This document shows, one piece after another, positions 6,629 through 7,815 of a stretch of DNA of 7,815 nt. The stretch's first letter is position 1; each line of letters starts with the position of its first letter. A model generated the notes under the pieces. The model was given only the letters and a program-made list of their open reading frames with translations. It did no database searches and was not told the DNA's origin. This DNA comes from Burkholderia sp. Lineage in GTDB: Bacteria; Pseudomonadota; Gammaproteobacteria; Burkholderiales; Burkholderiaceae. The position numbers were made by a program, and so were the translations under genes. Location of the stretch: contig NZ_JAHACR010000203.1 in assembly GCF_018375725.1 (NCBI RefSeq), forward strand, positions 1 to 7,815, read 5' to 3'.

Positions 6629-7444
6629 ATGACCTATCTCCAGGAATCGACTCGGCCTGCCGTCACGGTGCCCAAACTGCAGGCGATGCGCGACGCCGGC
6701 GAGAAGATCGCCATGCTGACCTGCTATGACGCGAGCTTCGCGGCATTGCTCGACCGCGCCGGCGTCGACGTGCTCCTGATCGGCGATTCGCTCGGCAATG
6801 TACTGCAAGGCCAGACCACGACGCTGCCCGTGTCGCTCGACGACATCGCCTATCACACCGCCTGCGTTGCACGCGCGCAGCCGCGCGCACTGATCGTCGC
6901 GGATCTGCCGTTCGGCACGTACGGCACGCCCGCCGATGCGTTCGCGAGTTCGGTCAGGCTGATGCGCGCGGGCGCGCAGATGGTCAAGCTCGAAGGCGGC
7001 GAATGGCTCGCCGACACCGTGCGTTTTCTCATCGAGCGCTCCGTGCCGGTATGCGCGCACCTCGGCCTGACGCCGCAGTCGGTGCATGCGTTCGGCGGCT
7101 TCAAGGTGCAGGGCAAGACCGAGGCGGGCGCCGCCCAACTGCTGCGCGATGCACGTGCGATGGAGGCGGCGGGTGCGCAACTCGTCCTGATCGAAGCCGT
7201 GCCGGGCCTCGTTGCTGCCGAAGTCACGCAGATGCTGCGCGTGCCGACGATCGGTATCGGTGCGGGCGTGGATTGCTCCGGACAAGTGCTCGTGCTGCAC
7301 GACATGCTCGGCATCTTCCCCGGCAAGCGTCCGCGCTTCGTGAAGGATTTCATGCAGGGTCAGCCAAACATTCAGGCGGCTGTCGAAGCGTACGTGGGTG
7401 CGGTCAAGGACGGCTCGTTCCCCGGACCGGAACACGCGTTCTGA
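6629..7444 (+). CDS. panB: 3-methyl-2-oxobutanoate hydroxymethyltransferase PanB
   Basis: PanB condenses 5,10-methylene-tetrahydrofolate with 2-oxoisovalerate to give ketopantoate, the first committed step to pantothenate and coenzyme A. The 271-residue product has normal length and keeps the key residues of E. coli PanB at a constant offset of 8: magnesium ligands D53 in LLIGDSLGNV and D92 in VADLPFGTY, K120 and E122 in MVKLEGGEW, and the catalytic E189 in LIEAVPG. Other family segments are AHLGLTPQSVHAFGGFKVQG (143-162) and GIGAGVDCSGQVLVLHDMLG (209-228). It follows the kinase by 40 bases with no terminator between them and ends before a strong terminator, so it is probably the last gene of the operon. 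GGAT (6620-6623) is only a weak ribosome site. panC is not in the window, so the usual panBC pair is separated here. Confidence 0.97.
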   Translation: MTYLQESTRPAVTVPKLQAMRDAGEKIAMLTCYDASFAALLDRAGVDVLLIGDSLGNVLQGQTTTLPVSLDDIAYHTACVARAQPRALIVADLPFGTYGTPADAFASSVRLMRAGAQMVKLEGGEWLADTVRFLIERSVPVCAHLGLTPQSVHAFGGFKVQGKTEAGAAQLLRDARAMEAAGAQLVLIEAVPGLVAAEVTQMLRVPTIGIGAGVDCSGQVLVLHDMLGIFPGKRPRFVKDFMQGQPNIQAAVEAYVGAVKDGSFPGPEHAF

Positions 7445-7450
7445 TGCAGA

Positions 7451-7470
7451 GCCGGCGGTGTGCCGCCGGC
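7451..7470 (+). repeat. GC-rich hairpin just after panB
   Basis: GCCGGCGG (7451-7458), loop TGTG, CCGCCGGC (7463-7470) is a perfect 8-bp stem starting 6 bases after the panB stop. It has no U tract, so it is not a standard terminator alone. It may stabilise the 3' end of the panB message or assist the terminator that follows. Confidence 0.55.
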
Positions 7471-7480
7471 AGCGGATGTG

Positions 7481-7520
7481 AAAAAGCGCGACGCCCGTTT
7501 TAAGGCGCCGCGCTTTTTTT
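7481..7520. terminator. Bidirectional Rho-independent terminator between panB and the pab gene
   Basis: GCGCG (7486-7490) pairs with CGCGC (7509-7513); after one A/C mismatch the stem continues with CGCC (7492-7495) and GGCG (7504-7507) around an 8-base loop. Flanking A5 (7481-7485) and T7 (7514-7520) extend the stem and supply a U tract on both strands. It lies 36 bases beyond the panB stop and 35 bases beyond the pab stop, so it can end both convergent units. Confidence 0.93.
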
Positions 7521-7555
7521 CATATGCCGGCCGCGTTTTCAGCGCGATACGTGCA

Positions 7556-7815
7556 TCACCTCAGTTCGGCGTCGAGCGTACCGCGTAGCGCATTGGTCAG
7601 CAGCAGCGCCTCCGCGCGGGACAGGTCGTCGCGCGTCACGACGCGCTCCTTTGCCGCGAACGCCGGATCGTCCAGCAGCACGCCGCGCATCACGCCCGGC
7701 AGCACGCCGCACGACAGCGGCGGCGTCACCCACTGTCCGTCCAGCTTCACGAACACGTTCGAGCGGCCACCTTCCGTCAGCTCGCCGCGTTCGTTGAAGA
7801 ACAGCATGTCGAAGC
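7556..7815 (-). CDS. C-terminus of class IV aminotransferase: aminodeoxychorismate lyase (PabC), probably the tail of a PabB-PabC fusion; truncated by window edge
   Basis: Only the last 85 codons are inside the window; the start lies beyond the right edge and the stop is TGA at 7558-7556. The fragment reads LFFNERGELTEGGRSNVF near its beginning, the class IV PLP-enzyme signature (ELTEG.RSN), then WVTPPLSCGVLPGVMRGVLL, the conserved turn and glycine-rich segment. It ends in TRDDLSRAEALLLTNALRG plus a short tail. These features fit 4-amino-4-deoxychorismate lyase, which releases pyruvate to give p-aminobenzoate for folate. In Burkholderia and relatives this domain is commonly fused behind the chorismate-binding PabB domain, and the NALRG ending resembles those fusions, but the rest cannot be seen here. 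A stand-alone PabC, or less likely a branched-chain or D-amino-acid aminotransferase, is possible. The nearby folK supports a folate role. Confidence 0.82.
   Translation of the reverse strand, partial: FDMLFFNERGELTEGGRSNVFVKLDGQWVTPPLSCGVLPGVMRGVLLDDPAFAAKERVVTRDDLSRAEALLLTNALRGTLDAELR

Noticed and set aside
1..7815. Search for a novel defence, mobile or toxin-antitoxin system
   Set aside because: Every long stretch is accounted for by conserved housekeeping genes in uniform high-GC composition; no integrase, transposase, repeat array or unexplained gene pair was seen.

Overview
This is a chromosomal housekeeping window from a high-GC betaproteobacterium. Protein sequences and gene order point to Burkholderia sensu lato, most likely the B. 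cepacia complex, although the exact species cannot be fixed by eye. I see no insertion sequence, phage gene, CRISPR array, tRNA or rRNA, and no stretch over 300 bases without a gene. The only sizeable gap is the 228-base divergent region between purM and hda.

Layout, left to right. The 3' part of miaA (tRNA A37 dimethylallyltransferase) runs rightward from the window edge to 900 and meets the leftward purM (998-2053, purine synthesis) at a shared bidirectional terminator (917-952). purM diverges from a rightward run of six genes: hda (2282-3019, DnaA inactivation), a HAD-IB phosphatase (3031-3708), pcnB (3714-5270, poly(A) polymerase), folK (5306-5851, folate synthesis), a deoxynucleoside kinase (5848-6588) and panB (6629-7444, pantothenate synthesis). 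Spacings inside this run are 11, 5 and 35 bases, then a 4-base ATGA overlap, then 40 bases. With no terminator seen between the genes, one operon is likely. It ends at a second bidirectional terminator (7481-7520), facing the leftward 3' end of an aminodeoxychorismate lyase domain (7556 to the edge), probably the tail of a PabB-PabC fusion.

How the genes fit together. FolK and the lyase domain both act in tetrahydrofolate synthesis, and PanB consumes 5,10-methylene-tetrahydrofolate, so the right half is a folate/one-carbon and pantothenate neighbourhood. The deoxynucleoside kinase (nucleotide salvage), PurM (purine synthesis) and Hda (control of initiation at oriC) connect to DNA precursor supply and replication. 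MiaA and PcnB act on RNA. The joint logic is inference; the gene identities are mostly secure.

The most noteworthy non-coding signals are a perfect 8-bp-arm palindrome in the purM/hda gap that places a TAAAAT -10-like hexamer on each strand, and a second TAAAAT overlapping the hda stop codon just before the HAD gene, placed as for a leaderless or near-leaderless transcript. I found no evidence of an undescribed multi-gene system.
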